Of a DNA stretch of 64,000 nucleotides, positions 1-12,000 are shown in pieces. Source of the stretch: Pelargonium nanum. Taxonomy: Eukaryota > Streptophyta > Magnoliopsida > Geraniales > Geraniaceae. The DNA lies in assembly GCA_036897485.1 (NCBI GenBank), contig JAYMTF010000024.1, positions 1-64,000 on the forward strand, given 5' to 3'. The position numbers and the translations under genes were made by a program. Numbering within the stretch: the stretch's first letter is position 1; the number at the start of each line of letters is the position of its first letter. The notes under the pieces were generated by a model, which worked only from the letters and a program-made list of their open reading frames with translations, searched no databases and had not been told where the DNA came from.

Positions 1-199
1 AGTTCTTGAAGTCTTGGGCGGTCTTGAAAGTCTCATAGAGTGCTTTATTTCTATTTCTAGTGTTGGTTTTTTTACTGTTATGCTTTATTTCAGTTCTTGG
101 TTAGGTTGTTTTTTATGTTCTTACTGTTACTTTAGTTTTGTAATTTCATTTGGCGGTTTCGCTTAATAAAGTTCGTATCTTTCCAGTAAAAAAAAAAAA
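1..199 (+). repeat. Possible LINE 3' end with poly(A) tail
   Basis: T-rich, non-coding sequence that ends in an AATAAA-like signal (around 164-170) followed by an A12 run at about 187-199. This looks like the 3' untranslated end of a plant L1-type LINE or a processed transcript whose body lies left of the window. No reverse-transcriptase reading frame is visible inside the window, so the family is inferred. The alternative is the plain 3' end of an ordinary gene to the left. From 200 to 566 I see only AT-rich sequence. Confidence 0.35.
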
Positions 200-566
200 T
201 TAGAAAAGTTAGTTATATATGCTTGAATTACCTATAATATCTTATAATAAGTTAATTAGTATCCCCTAAATATGTTATAACATATGTCTTTGTCGACATA
301 AAGTAAATGTAAGAGTCCAACTAATATTTTTTTTCTTTAAAAATAATATATGAAAAAAATAAGAACTCTCATTTTGGCTTGGAGGGGTTAATATATACAT
401 AAAAAATTATTATTTTACTACTTTTGTTTCTAAACATTAACCACTTCTATAAGTATTTACAAAAATAAGCATAAGTGTTACCAAACAACACCAAGTGTTT
501 AGCTCAATGAAATTAGAAGTCTTGAAAGTAGTTGTTCTAAAAAAATTATTGCAAGTCGAGTTTCAT

Positions 567-771
567 GTAATAATATGTTTGAAAGAAAAAAAAACAACTT
601 ATAAGATATATAATCTGTGAAAAAAACCAATATAGACATGATACAAGCGAGGGCACAGGTTAAGGTTTAAGACTCTTCCCAGAGGTGCGTTGAGTGGGGA
701 TCGAACGCAAGCGCTCTTCCCACTCACGCAGCCTGTGTTACCAACTGCGCCACTACCCTTGGGTAATAATA
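567..771 (-). repeat. tRNA-derived SINE with target-site duplication
   Basis: On the minus strand the element starts with a tRNA-like head. A Pol III A box (TGGCGCAGTTGG) lies at complement 741-752 and a B box (GCGTTCGATCCCC) at complement 696-708. It runs for about 187 bp into a T-rich 3' end. It is flanked by a perfect 9-bp direct repeat, GTAATAATA, at 567-575 and 763-771, as expected of LINE-mediated insertion. It does not fold as a complete tRNA and has an extra 3' body. The T-rich tail recalls the plant Au class, but that assignment is inference. A short relative of its head occurs at 8257-8298. Confidence 0.75.
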
Positions 772-1739
772 ATTTTACATTTGGTGTAGAATATTTACTA
801 AAGTTATAGATGTAGGAAGACACTGAATTATTTTTTCTGTACATATTCATGTAAATTCAAAGGAAATCAATTTATATACTGAGAATCATTACAATTTATA
901 GAAAGTAATTTTATTGAACATGTTATACTATAAAAACATATCAAATTTTGGTTCAATTCACTGTTCAATAGGCTCTTCCCAATAACAAACCAGTAAAAAT
1001 GTTGCAATTTGAGGGTGGTCCCCTCCAATTATTATCATTTTTCCTTTTCTCAAGTAAAATCTCAATCTTTGCTATAAATTTGCAGCTGCTGTTTTACAAC
1101 TTCCCAGACTTTCTGGGTAACAAGATGAACACAACCTGCGGTGTTACGAGCCGTTTAAAACACGATTAACCAACAAATCTTTGAGATAATCTGCACAAGG
1201 ATAAACTAAAACCAGCAATTACTGTACAAATTGGATTTTTCTACATAATTATACCTTGACATGATATAAAAAATGGTCATCATATTGATTTACCATTTCA
1301 AAAGCAAAAACCAGCATGATCTATGCATTGCTCCACCATCTGACCAAAAAAAAACATGTCACCAGTGGTCCAATTATGAGAATTCAATTTGAGTGCTATT
1401 TCTTTCCATGTTCAAAAATCTATAATCTTAAAACTAAGCACTTAAATAGCATTGTTGATAGAGTAAACGAGGCTTAATATGCGATTGCTTCCATTAACAG
1501 TGGATAGATATGAATCTTACCAAATGCTAATTAAGGACAAACCTTGCATTTACATTTGGCATGTTTTCTTGCGAACCAAAAGCGTTGTCTCTATCCACAT
1601 TTCACTCTATAAAAGCCCGAACCCACCTCCTTTCTTCGCATTAATTCTGATCACCACAAGCATCATCTTTCAACACATCCACTCCTTTCCGGTCTGCACA
1701 AGAACAAAAACAACAGATACAATTTCAGAGAAAAAAAAC
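772..1739. other. Intergenic region and CYP707A promoter
   Basis: AT-rich, with no coding potential that I can support. Its right end holds the presumed promoter and 5' untranslated region of the CYP707A gene. Nothing else recognisable. Confidence 0.6.
1608..1614 (+). promoter_or_regulatory. TATA box of the CYP707A gene
   Basis: TATAAAA about 126 bp upstream of the ATG at 1740. The intervening sequence is a pyrimidine- and A-rich leader without an in-frame ATG, which fits a core promoter with a roughly 95-base 5' UTR. The transcription start is not directly visible. Confidence 0.55.
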
Positions 1740-4155
1740 ATGGGTGGTAGAGAGAGCTACATGTACGTAGAGATTGTCTCTATCTTAACGTGCATAGTTC
1801 TCTTTCTCTCCTATGTCTTCGTAAAGAAACAAAAGAAAATATTCAAACAAACACGGCCTAAGCTTCCTCCAGGCTCCATGGGGTGGCCATTCGTGGGAGA
1901 AACTCTGCAACTCTATTCCGAAGACCCGACTGTCTTCTACGCAAGAAAGCAGCAAAGGTTTTTATTTTTATCATATCTAATGTCATTTGTTTATCTATTA
2001 ACACCGTCTTTAAGGGTTTCAACATGTTATTTATTGTTATCTGTTAAGGTACGGGGAGATTTTCAAGACTCATATACTTGGCTGCCCTTGTGTCATGCTG
2101 GCAAGCCCCGAGGCCACGAGGTTTGTCCTCGTGACTCATGCTAACTTATTCAAGCCTACCTACCCGAAAAGTAAAGAGAAATTGATCGGCCCTTCTGCGC
2201 TCTTTTTCCACCAAGGAAAGTACCATACTCACCTGAGGAAGCTGGTTCAGAGCTCTTTATCTCCCGACGCCATCAGGAGACTAATTCCTGATATTGAAGC
2301 TACAGCAGTTTCCATGCTGGATTCATGGGCTGATGGCCAGATCATCAACACATTTCATGAGATGAAGAAGGTCCGTCTATCTGTCTAGCTTAGCTTACGA
2401 ATAAGACAATGTAGACAAGCGTGTTTCTAGTATGAACCTCGTGCTATTTAGTTTTTGACTTATCTATAGCTTATTTAACCAGGTGTGGTCATGATCTAAT
2501 TGTCTTATTCCTCACTTTATTCAATGGGGTTCCTTTGGAGTTTTTTCCTATTGATGGTCTCTACAAAAAGTTTATGTCCTATCTATATGTTTGGTACAGT
2601 GCTTTTTCTAATGTGATAATTCTAACCTTCTTGATGTTCTACAGAACTCTTTCCATGTCGGCATTCTTTCAATCTTCGGTCACTTAGACGATAAATATCG
2701 AGAGAAGTTAGAGGAAAACTACCAAATAGTAGAAAAGGGTTATAATTCTTTTCCTACAAACATTCCTGGAACTGCATACCACAAAGCACTATTGGTAAGA
2801 AACTAAACATTCGTGTTAAGAAACTAAACATCCCACCTAACATTCCCTCTAATTCATTTTCCGTCCTGTGAATTCTTATAGGCACGAAAAAGGCTCAACC
2901 AGACTTTAAGTGAAATAATTCATGAAAGGAAAGAGAAGAGGCTGTTAGAGAAGGATCTATTGGGACATTTGTTGAACTGGAAAGACGAGAATGGGCAAAG
3001 TTTGACGGAAAATCAAATTGCAGATAACATCATTGGAGTACTTTTCGCTGCTCAGGACACAACAGCTAGTGTCCTAACATGGATTATCAAGTACCTCCAC
3101 GATGACCAGAAACTTTTAGAGGCTGTAAGGGTAAGAAATCTATTAAAATTGTACTGACACCATGCGGGTCATGATGAAACTACACTGTTAACAACTGACA
3201 GGAAAATTTCATGACAACTTTTATGCAGATGGAGCAGGAGGCTATATACAAATCAAATGACAGAGGAAAATTGCCATTGACATGGTATCAAACAAGAAAT
3301 ATGCCACTTACATATAGGGTAAGTACTAGTAATACAGTAGTGTGTTTTCAAGAAACTTCATAGAAAAAAGGACAGTCTCATAATTAAGGATTCTTTCAAA
3401 CTTTCAGGTGGTACTAGAGAGTTTGAGGATGGCAAGCATTATATCTTTCACCTTCAGAGAAGCAGTGGTTGATGTAGAATATAATGGTAAGATTTCACTA
3501 GACTAGATTCTCTATCTTTAACGTTGATGACGTACAGGCTTTTGTTCTCACAGTTCTTTTAAATATACAGGATACCTCATACCCAAGGGATGGAAGGTGA
3601 TGCCTTTATTCAGGAACATTCATCACAATCCAGAATTCTTTTCAGATCCTCAAAATTTTAATCCATCTAGGTTTGAGGTATGTTTCACACATATTAAAAC
3701 ATTAGTCTTCGTAAAGTTCTGAGTAGTTATATAGCTCAGATTGAGCAACTCTTTTCCATGCTAAGTTTATGTTTTGTGGTTTTATTTATGTAATTGCAGG
3801 ATGCTCCAAAACCTAATACGTTTATGCCATTTGGTAACGGGGTACATGCATGCCCAGGAAATGAGCTTGCCAAGCTAGAGATCCTCACTGTGATCCACCA
3901 TCTTGTGACTAAGTTCAGGTATAAAGAACTTACAAGGGGTCATATAATAAAACTACTGTATAGCTAATCCTAAGGACTGAAAAAAAAAACTAATGTTTTG
4001 AGCTATAATTTTTTTTTACTGATAAACAATATAACGAGGTTTTGTTTTGATGATTTTGAATTTACAGGTGGGAAGTGGTGGGATCAGAAAGTGGAATACA
4101 ATATAGCCCGTTCCCGGTCCCTCGGCATGGACTCCCAGCTAGATTCTGGAAATAA
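1740..4155 (+). CDS. CYP707A: Abscisic acid 8'-hydroxylase, cytochrome P450 CYP707A
   Basis: Nine exons in phase: 1740-1957, 2049-2370, 2645-2794, 2882-3130, 3229-3318, 3408-3486, 3571-3677, 3800-3918, 4068-4155, giving 473 residues, the usual CYP707A length and exon count. An N-terminal hydrophobic anchor (about residues 8-26) is followed by a basic stretch and the proline hinge KLPPGS. The I-helix oxygen-binding motif FAAQDTTAS, the ExxR motif (ESLR) and the heme loop FMPFGNGVHACPG with its cysteine ligand are all present, so the enzyme looks intact. CYP707A enzymes are ER-bound and hydroxylate ABA at C-8', the committed step toward phaseic acid. They control seed dormancy and recovery from drought. 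The family call is firm; the paralogue number (A1-A4) cannot be decided here. Confidence 0.95.
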
Positions 4156-4969
4156 TTCAGCACTCTCTAGCAGAATGTCTACCCTTAACTAGAAGATCCT
4201 CTTCATCACACTCACATTCTCTACTCCCTAACCCAACCCCTTTTGTTCTTTTTCATGGGGTCTCTCTTTCTTGGTCCTCTCTCATTGTTCTTCTGTCTAC
4301 AATGTCGGTCTCTAATGTACTTTTTCTAGCTTTTGATTGTGATTTGTGAGAGATTTCTGTTGAGTTATAATAAGATAAGAGTGTTTGTAAGCAGAATCCA
4401 TATGAGCCTACTATTCAGTATCACCTAAGTAAAGCAACAATATAGCAAGATACTTTCCACACACAATTTGTGAAACAACAATATCTAACATATCTTAAGG
4501 ATACAAATTATACATGTAACCAGTCAATTAAATCACCCCACTAATCTGTAAACATTTTAGAAACCTCAGCTGATGCCGGTCTCCTAAGACTAAATGTAAA
4601 ACTCATTATATGCACAGAGTAATGTCATGTACTACATTGCTTCACGTGGGGTTCAAGTGCAGTGGTTTCGAACGAGCCACGTGTCAGGTCATCGAATTGG
4701 CTGGGGAGAAGGATAGGTACCCTTGGTTCCAGGGCAAACCCTTCTAACAGCACCAAGTCTAATGAGTGGTGAGAAGAGAAGGGACCCATAACATGTTCAC
4801 CGTAAAACAATTGAAGGCGACTATAGTTAAGAGATTTTGAAGCTTTTGTGCCTTTGCCAGAGGCCCATCAGTGATTTTTTTTTTCAGGGGCCTAATCATA
4901 CAACTGAGAGAGGTACCATTGTGGCAGTGACTTAAAAACAAAGGGCTCTGTGTACAGTGTACTAACCTA

Positions 4970-7900
4970 CTAAGTGCTTCCCCGAAGTACCAACCCCAAT
5001 TCTATGTGTCTGAAAATTTCCAACCAACGTGCCCTTCACATCTTGGACCCCTACCACATTCAATCCAATGTACCTAGTTCTGGAGGCTGAAAATGCGACC
5101 TGAAGATTTTTGTAAACACGCTGTCAATGAAGAAATGTAAGATGACTATATTAACTAATTAGAAAAATTCAACAAGAAACAATGTATTGACTGAATAGGA
5201 AGAAGATTATTCATCTCTTGATGAATAGAAGAAGATTTTGGTCATTCAGTTTGATTGTATACTGAAATAAGCTAGCTAGGTTCATAAAAAGAACAATTGC
5301 AGCAAAAACTTAGTTATGTGGCTTATATCAATATGTAAGGTATACTTCAATTCAACAATTCAAAGTAGTTTTCAAGATTATATACCCTCACCATCAACCA
5401 TCTAACGTCATTATTCTCCATCCTATCCCGCTCTCTATGATATGCAACCAATTAAGTTGCTACCTATCAGCATCAAAGTCAGCATTCACATGGCACCAAT
5501 AGCATCATTACCGTGCTTCTACACGGCAACTATGTTGTCATCCTAATCAGCATGTGAAGTTTTTGAGAAAAATTGATGATTTATTCACAATGGGTGAAGC
5601 TCAGGTTTATAATACAGACGGAACCAAGTAATCTCTAAAAATCAGCTATGAGATTTTACCAATCCCTAATTACAAAGAATAAAATATTCTAACAGTTACC
5701 ATCATATTTCACTCGTCAAACCAAACCCTAGAACATTCCAAGCCTAAAATGTTGAAAGAAATAATGCTAGCATAGTGTATAAAATTTGAATGAAATGACA
5801 TCTTTATTAGTTATCCTACTGAAACATCCAAAATAATTTACAGCCACTTGAGGTAACCCGCAAAACGAGTGATAATGATGATCACGATAAGTGTTGTTGA
5901 TGATAACAATTCGACTAATTAATCTGCCCATCTATCACAATCATACAAAGCATGAACATATCAACTAATGTTATCCCATTTTTATAAATTAACGGAAGGG
6001 TTCAAGTCTTGGATAATCGACATATTCACATCATTGTTCAGTGATTAGGAAGTTATCGAGACCTGAGGTCGTGAAGCTTCGAGCACAAACAAGAATATTT
6101 GGAAAAAATTGAGTGGTAAACCTTCTATTTATAGAAACTGGCTTGTCACCCCTTGGTAATAGTATCTCTAAACCTGAATCATGACATCTCTAGCCTTCAT
6201 GATGTTACATTCTTCCTATAGTAATGAAATATAAACATAATATTGATGACACTGTTTTCTCACCACAAAGTTGCTTAGTGATAGTTCTAGATTTAGTATG
6301 GGATAACTTTTGAGTCTTTGGAAAGTATGTCTGAAAATCCTAGAAACATATGAAACTATAATTTGCCCATGCAAATATTTTATCCTTATTCTCAACCATT
6401 AAGCTCAAATATCAAATCTGCAATAACACGTAATTGGAAAAGCTCTCAAAAATGACTTTTTTTTTCTGTACAGAAAAATCATTAAGATGAAACTAAACCA
6501 GCAAATATCTGATCCTCTGCAAAACAAGTGGCATGCCAAATGTAACATTACTATCTTTCTATGTCAAGATTTGTATTTCAATGTTGATGATTCAAGGTGG
6601 CAACCCAAAATTTTAGAATAAAGTTTATATGTGGGAAATTTTGAATAAAAACTAGCTATGATTTGGAATTACTCGGTAACTTTTACCAAGCTTAGGTTGA
6701 GTGGAAGCCCCAGTTCAGCTCTTCTAAAAGCTAAAGATGGACTAATTGTGCCTAGCTACGATCTAAAAGCTAAAGTTGAGTAATCCTAAACGATCACTAG
6801 TACAGTTTAAAACAACCTTTGGTGCTATTACTAATCATAGCTGTTTCCTTCTTGTTCACTACAATTTCTAGCCATTTATATGTTCCAAACTAGTCTAGTT
6901 TTGCATATACAGTTGATACCCTAGGTGTTTGCCTCAGTGTATTTTCTGATATTGAGTTTTTTTTTCCAACCTTTCTAATGTATCCATTCCATAACATAAT
7001 GCCATTTCTCACATCAATTTCAACATTGACAAAGAGCTATGTGTTCAACGCTTAATGCTAGAAACAAGAAAGATGACACTCATAGACATAAGATATATTG
7101 TACTTTCTCTGCAAGCACGGTATTTCCTCAAACAAATACTGTTGTAGACAAAAGTACATTCAGCGCAATTTATGATATTTCAATATAATATAGATGACAT
7201 GTAGAAAGTACTTGCAATCTCCAACTTGACTATTTTAGTATGTGAAAGCAATAACAAACCTACATACAAAAGTGGTCATGTTCTAACTGATTCACCATGC
7301 CAAATTGCCAATATGTTTCCTTGAAAAGAGACCTTCAGCATACTTCTTGAGTAACTATAAAATTAGCACAAGCATTATTGAAACAGATAATACTACCTAA
7401 GCAAAAATTTCATGTGAGAAGTAACAACCTTATGCTCTATGTCATCAACTTCAAATGCCTTAAGTGATTTAAGTTCTCCTCCTTTTTGGGTTATCCATAG
7501 TTTCTCTGTTTGTACCATATGCCTAAAAATAGGGCCTGCTTAGAGGAACTAACATGGGCCGAGTAAAACATGAGTAAAGTGGATATCAACTTCAAGTGAT
7601 TGTACCAATCTCTGTACGTAAATCAGTTTGCAACGAATCTGAAAAATTAGTCTACATTAAGGCAATCGTTTTCAGAACGTTAAGGTATCTGTACCATCAG
7701 CCATAAATAAGCTACAAAAATGTTGAAGATTTCCATTAAGCTTCCTCTAGACTATTGTTAGCAAAGCTTCCAAACCCGCGCATATCTTGTAAAGCTAAAT
7801 GAGTTGCAAAGTACTCGGGCAAAACAACCATATATTCCAAAGAGACATTGCACCTTCCCAGTAGCAATCTGACCTAACTATGGAATCCTCTTAAAAAGCT

Positions 7901-8389
7901 ATTCTCCTAATTAAGAGGAACCTTAACATAGCATAACATGTTAACTTACTAATGGAGAAAGTCAGTGCAATCCTCCATGTGTATATGTACTACACCTACA
8001 CCATTTTGACCAGTAGTTGCACAACCAATTGGTCCTCCAACAAAGAAATCAGAAATTAGTAACAGCCTCAAGTCATCACCATTCACAATTGCTACCATAT
8101 CACATTGCATGAGCCCTAATAACAAATGCAAATAAATTGCAGTTGTTATGAAAAAAGATCATAAACAAAATAACATCATTAAAAGAGCAGTGTTCAAAAT
8201 TATGAGAAAGAAGAAAATCAACAACTTGAGAGAGAAATAGAGAGAGCAACCTAACCTGGGGTAGTGGCGCAGTTCGCTACACAGGCGGGGATCAACACAT
8301 CTTGTGAAGAGGAATGAACTTTGAATACGGATTAATCTGGGAATGGTAAAACTGCCAACCGCGAATTTACAGACTCGGTCAGTAACCTC
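4970..8389 (-). other. Candidate unrecognised minus-strand spliced transcript
   Basis: Weak evidence only. The segment 7950-8115 on the minus strand is open, starts after a TTATTAG acceptor and ends at a GTAAGT donor; its reading starts MQCDMVAIVNGDD. Upstream, near 8256-8262, a CCCAG|GTTAGG donor could end a leader exon. Other open stretches with possible acceptors lie near 7522 (HMVQTEKLWITQKGGE), around 7,740-7,880 (open from LLLGRCNVSLEYMVV) and around 4,970-5,110 (ending with TSGKHL before a GTAGGT donor). I could not join them into one phase-consistent protein: joining 7950 to 7522 directly creates a stop codon. It may be a long non-coding RNA, a decayed gene or chance. Divergence from the LOH gene would imply a shared promoter at 8,400-8,960. 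Confidence 0.2.
8257..8298 (+). repeat. SINE head fragment
   Basis: The GGGTAGTGGCGCAGTT head and ACACAGGC that follows match the first roughly 30 bases of the SINE at 567-771, then jump to GGGGATC, like that element's B-box region with an internal deletion. It is only about 40 bp long and has no target-site duplication that I can see. Confidence 0.4.
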
Positions 8390-9018
8390 CTTGTTTAGAC
8401 CAAAAATAAAACAGCAACCTGTTTTGAAGGAAGAATTGCACCACCATATTTGTATATTTACAATTTACCCCACATTTTGTCAAATTTTCACACTACGCCC
8501 TAACCAGTTTTAAAAACTATCATAATTGCCCCCATCAATTTTGTGTGCAATTAGTCGGTTTTACAGTAAATCGTAATGGACGGACCCGAATCGTCCAGCT
8601 CATAGCCACGTGACTGGAGTGGACCCTACCATACCAATCCCAAATTGGTTTGGTACACACATGACAGTCATGGAAGCACACCCCGATTCAATTCATGAAT
8701 CAAACCAACAAAAAAGGAAAAGAAAAAATTAATAAAAAAAATCTCATCAGTCAAGTCCTCTTCAGTCCTCACTCTCCACTCCCACAGATTGTTTCACAAA
8801 AACAACACATACAAACAAAATAACCAGAGACAACACCACAAGATCTCCGAGACCTCTCTCTGTGAAGCAGATCTTGAGCGGCGTCGTCGATGGAAGCTCC
8901 GTGCACGATTCTGGATTTCGAAATCGATCTCTGCTGATTGATTCCTCGCTTTAATATATCCATTGGTTAATGCGTCGGAGGTGAATACTGCGTTTTCTTG
9001 CTCCCAATTACTGGTTTC

Positions 9019-12000
9019 ATGGACTCCACGTTCTGGACACAAACTGGCGTCCCGGACGCTTCGCATTTCCTCGTCGCTGTCTACTTCGCTTTCGCCTTCG
9101 TCGCAGTTAGGTTTATTCTCGACAGATTCATCTTTCGGGTATGAGATCTTTTCTTTGGATTTTCGTCTACTTTGCAAAGATTTGTAGAGATTGACACTTT
9201 TTAGAATTATAGAAATGTGAGAATGTTGCTCTCTTCGCTTATAAGAGATGTAAGCTAGAATTATGTAGCTGAGAGTTTGGTGCCTTTGCTTTAGCTTGAG
9301 CTTAAACTTGGATATTGATCCCCATAATCAAATAACCTAGGAGTAGGAGTGTTATTTCCATATAATGATAGTCTAGCATTGATAGTTTGCTTCTTACTTG
9401 TAGATGAGATTAGGTTTTCCCAAACAAAAATACAACCTAGATGTTGAGCGTCTGTCTGAAAGGGAACCTGTCCAATCTAAATCTTTTTATACAACAATCT
9501 GTGTATGAAGTTTTGTTCTCATAAAGCATTTTTTTTTTGGAGGTCCTTTAATGTACCGTGAACAGCTGCTTCTCGATGGCTATTAGAACTAGAAAGAAGG
9601 AATTGACTTACCATACTAACTGAGAGTAAGGTGTCTAGTTGGGTGAGAGGAAAGGTCAGTTTACCAATTGGTCATCAACACCTCTCTAGATGTGTAAGTA
9701 GCTCCCTCTGTTCTAGTAAAAGACTAAAAGCTTAGTGTTTACAATTAGTCATTCTTGTTTAATTCAAAATATCTTACACAGTTTCTTTAAGAGATGACTA
9801 TACCAGATTTTGATTGAGCAACTAGTGCCCCGAGAAAGTATTTGTGAGGTCCCATGGGGGAATTCCATTATTGCCAATTTAATGACATAACATTGGAGGT
9901 GGATTCCAATATACATGAGTGTTCTACCGTGCGTGTGACTGTGTGAGTTTAATAGGAAGCATAATAGGATATTCATTGCATGCTCTAGTTTAGCTACTTG
10001 TGAAGTTTCTTGTCATATGGTTTTTAAAGGAAGAGTATGGGAAATGATATTGTTTAAAGAGCTCTGGAAAGGCTAGTGGGAACATTTATGTGCCAGGAAA
10101 AGGAAGAACGGGATTTACCTTCCTACATGTTCTATCCTATTACTATTCTAAAAGGAGTAAAAACAATTGTTTGGCTCCTAAAATCTTCTGACCCACATAG
10201 AAGGATCTATATTAATATGCATGCATGCTTTTGACTATTAATTTGAATTATTTAAGCATCATGGTTCGTTGGTAATTTGCACCTCCTTTCATATCAGTAG
10301 ACTTTACAATTGTAACTCATTATAGCAATAAAATACCTCATCCGTCCAGAACGTCCCAAAGTGAGTGTCTTGTATTACGTTTTTGGAAAAAGAAGTAAGT
10401 TAGTGTAGGACATGCCCCTTTGTACCCCCGACTTGTTTCTGTTGTAACAAACTCAAGGCCAAAGGCTTCTAAATAACTTATTATAAAGATATGTAATTCA
10501 TGTATAATTAACTTCCTAAAAATGAAAGATGACACTCATTTTGGGACAATTTTAGAAAAACAAGACACTCATTTTGAGATTGAGGAAGTATTTGAAGATG
10601 TGTTTTTCCACTTTTTGATGAAGTAACAGATATTTTGCTAATATTGTGGAGTTTATTTATAAGTTATTTGTTATTTTGCATTGAAATCTTCCATCCTTAC
10701 CTAAGTAGTTATGAGCCTGAGCTCAAACCAATTTTAATGAACAAGATTTTGGTTTCTTTGATATATGCCCGCCTTATTCATATATCATGTTTTGTTCCTA
10801 TTATTACTTGTTTATTTTTTTGCAAGGGTAAAAGAGAGATAGGTAACCAATTTCATTTTCATTGATTTTTTTCTTTCTTGTCTAATTGTTCTTTACATCC
10901 TTCTAGAGGTTGGCCATTGGGTTGTTAAGTAATGGAGCTGCTCCTTTGAAGATTAATGAGGCTACACAGGCTAAGATTGTAAAATGCTCGGAGTCTATGT
11001 GGAAGCTAGCATACTATGCTACTGTTGAAATATGGATTCTCAACATCACATACCATGAGACATGGTTCAGAGATATGAAAGGGTATTTTAAAGGCTTGCC
11101 AAATGATGAGTTGGAGTGAGTAAATCATGTACTTGAACTTCTAATCTGACTACTGGATAGTTGAATTAAATGTACTGGGTTAATTATCAATTGATGAATT
11201 CTTTTAATTTTATAGTGTGTGCATGTCTGGCTTTAATGTTAACATGGATATATTGTTTGTCTGCGAGTTCCTCGTTGCCATCTTTCTGTTACAGGGTAGG
11301 GATTAAACTGGAAAAGTTGTTTCTACACCCAGATATGTAGAATGACATTGCACAGAAGGATCTTGTCTAGTTAGATGCTACTAGAGTTAGCAGCAAAACC
11401 AATCCAGGCGCCTATCATTACGAGGAATTCAATGTTTACAAATATAGGTGTCGTGCCTATGTTAGAATGGCCAGAGGCATACTTCTTGTTGCACTAGATG
11501 TGCATAAACCCAAAATAAGTTTTGTTCTCTTTTCTTGATCACAAATTATGTGTCTGATAAAAACAGCTGATTTTTCTTTCCAAGCATACTGTTCACTGTC
11601 CATCTTTCTATTCAAAAGAGCTTGGTATTCTAAGATTTATACTTTCCTTCTCTTTTGTGCAAAGTAGATGATCAACATTCATTCATTTCCATATTCCTTT
11701 TCAAATGGTGTATGTCAAAGGAGGATTTCACTTGTTAGTATTTTTTTAGGGGGGTTCTTGGTCCATATAGAGATGCAAACCATTTAACTCCTGTCTAGCA
11801 TATTAACATATGATATCGTTGTTTGTCAAGTATACATGAATGTATGAAATTGAGTTTCTTGCTCCTTTTAAAATGATGTTCCATCTACATTTTATTCCGA
11901 GTCCTTAATCCTTAATCATAAATTGTTGTTTCTTTTGAATGAGAATAATAGGTTTGATGAACTTTCTGTATGCATCACAGTTGATAGCACTATAAAATTG

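Larger units (their letters stand above)
4156..8940. other. Gene-poor interval of about 4.8 kb
   Basis: After the CYP707A 3' end the sequence is AT-rich and mostly featureless. The stretch around 5,550-6,250 is repeat-like, with a TATAAATA-like motif on the minus strand near 6,120-6,130, but no retroelement protein can be read. Several short open stretches on the minus strand between 4,970 and 8,300 are bordered by plausible splice signals (separate entry). I recognise no known protein. Confidence 0.4.

Noticed and set aside
685-765. tRNA gene candidate
   Set aside because: A and B boxes are present but the stems do not form a cloverleaf, and the sequence continues into a SINE body flanked by target duplications.
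1479-1739. Upstream in-frame extension of CYP707A
   Set aside because: The extension overlaps the TATA box and leader, and has no similarity to P450 N termini; the ATG at 1740 gives the usual anchor sequence.
4625-4941. Short minus-strand frames downstream of CYP707A
   Set aside because: About 60 residues each, overlapping one another, with no recognisable motif; consistent with chance.
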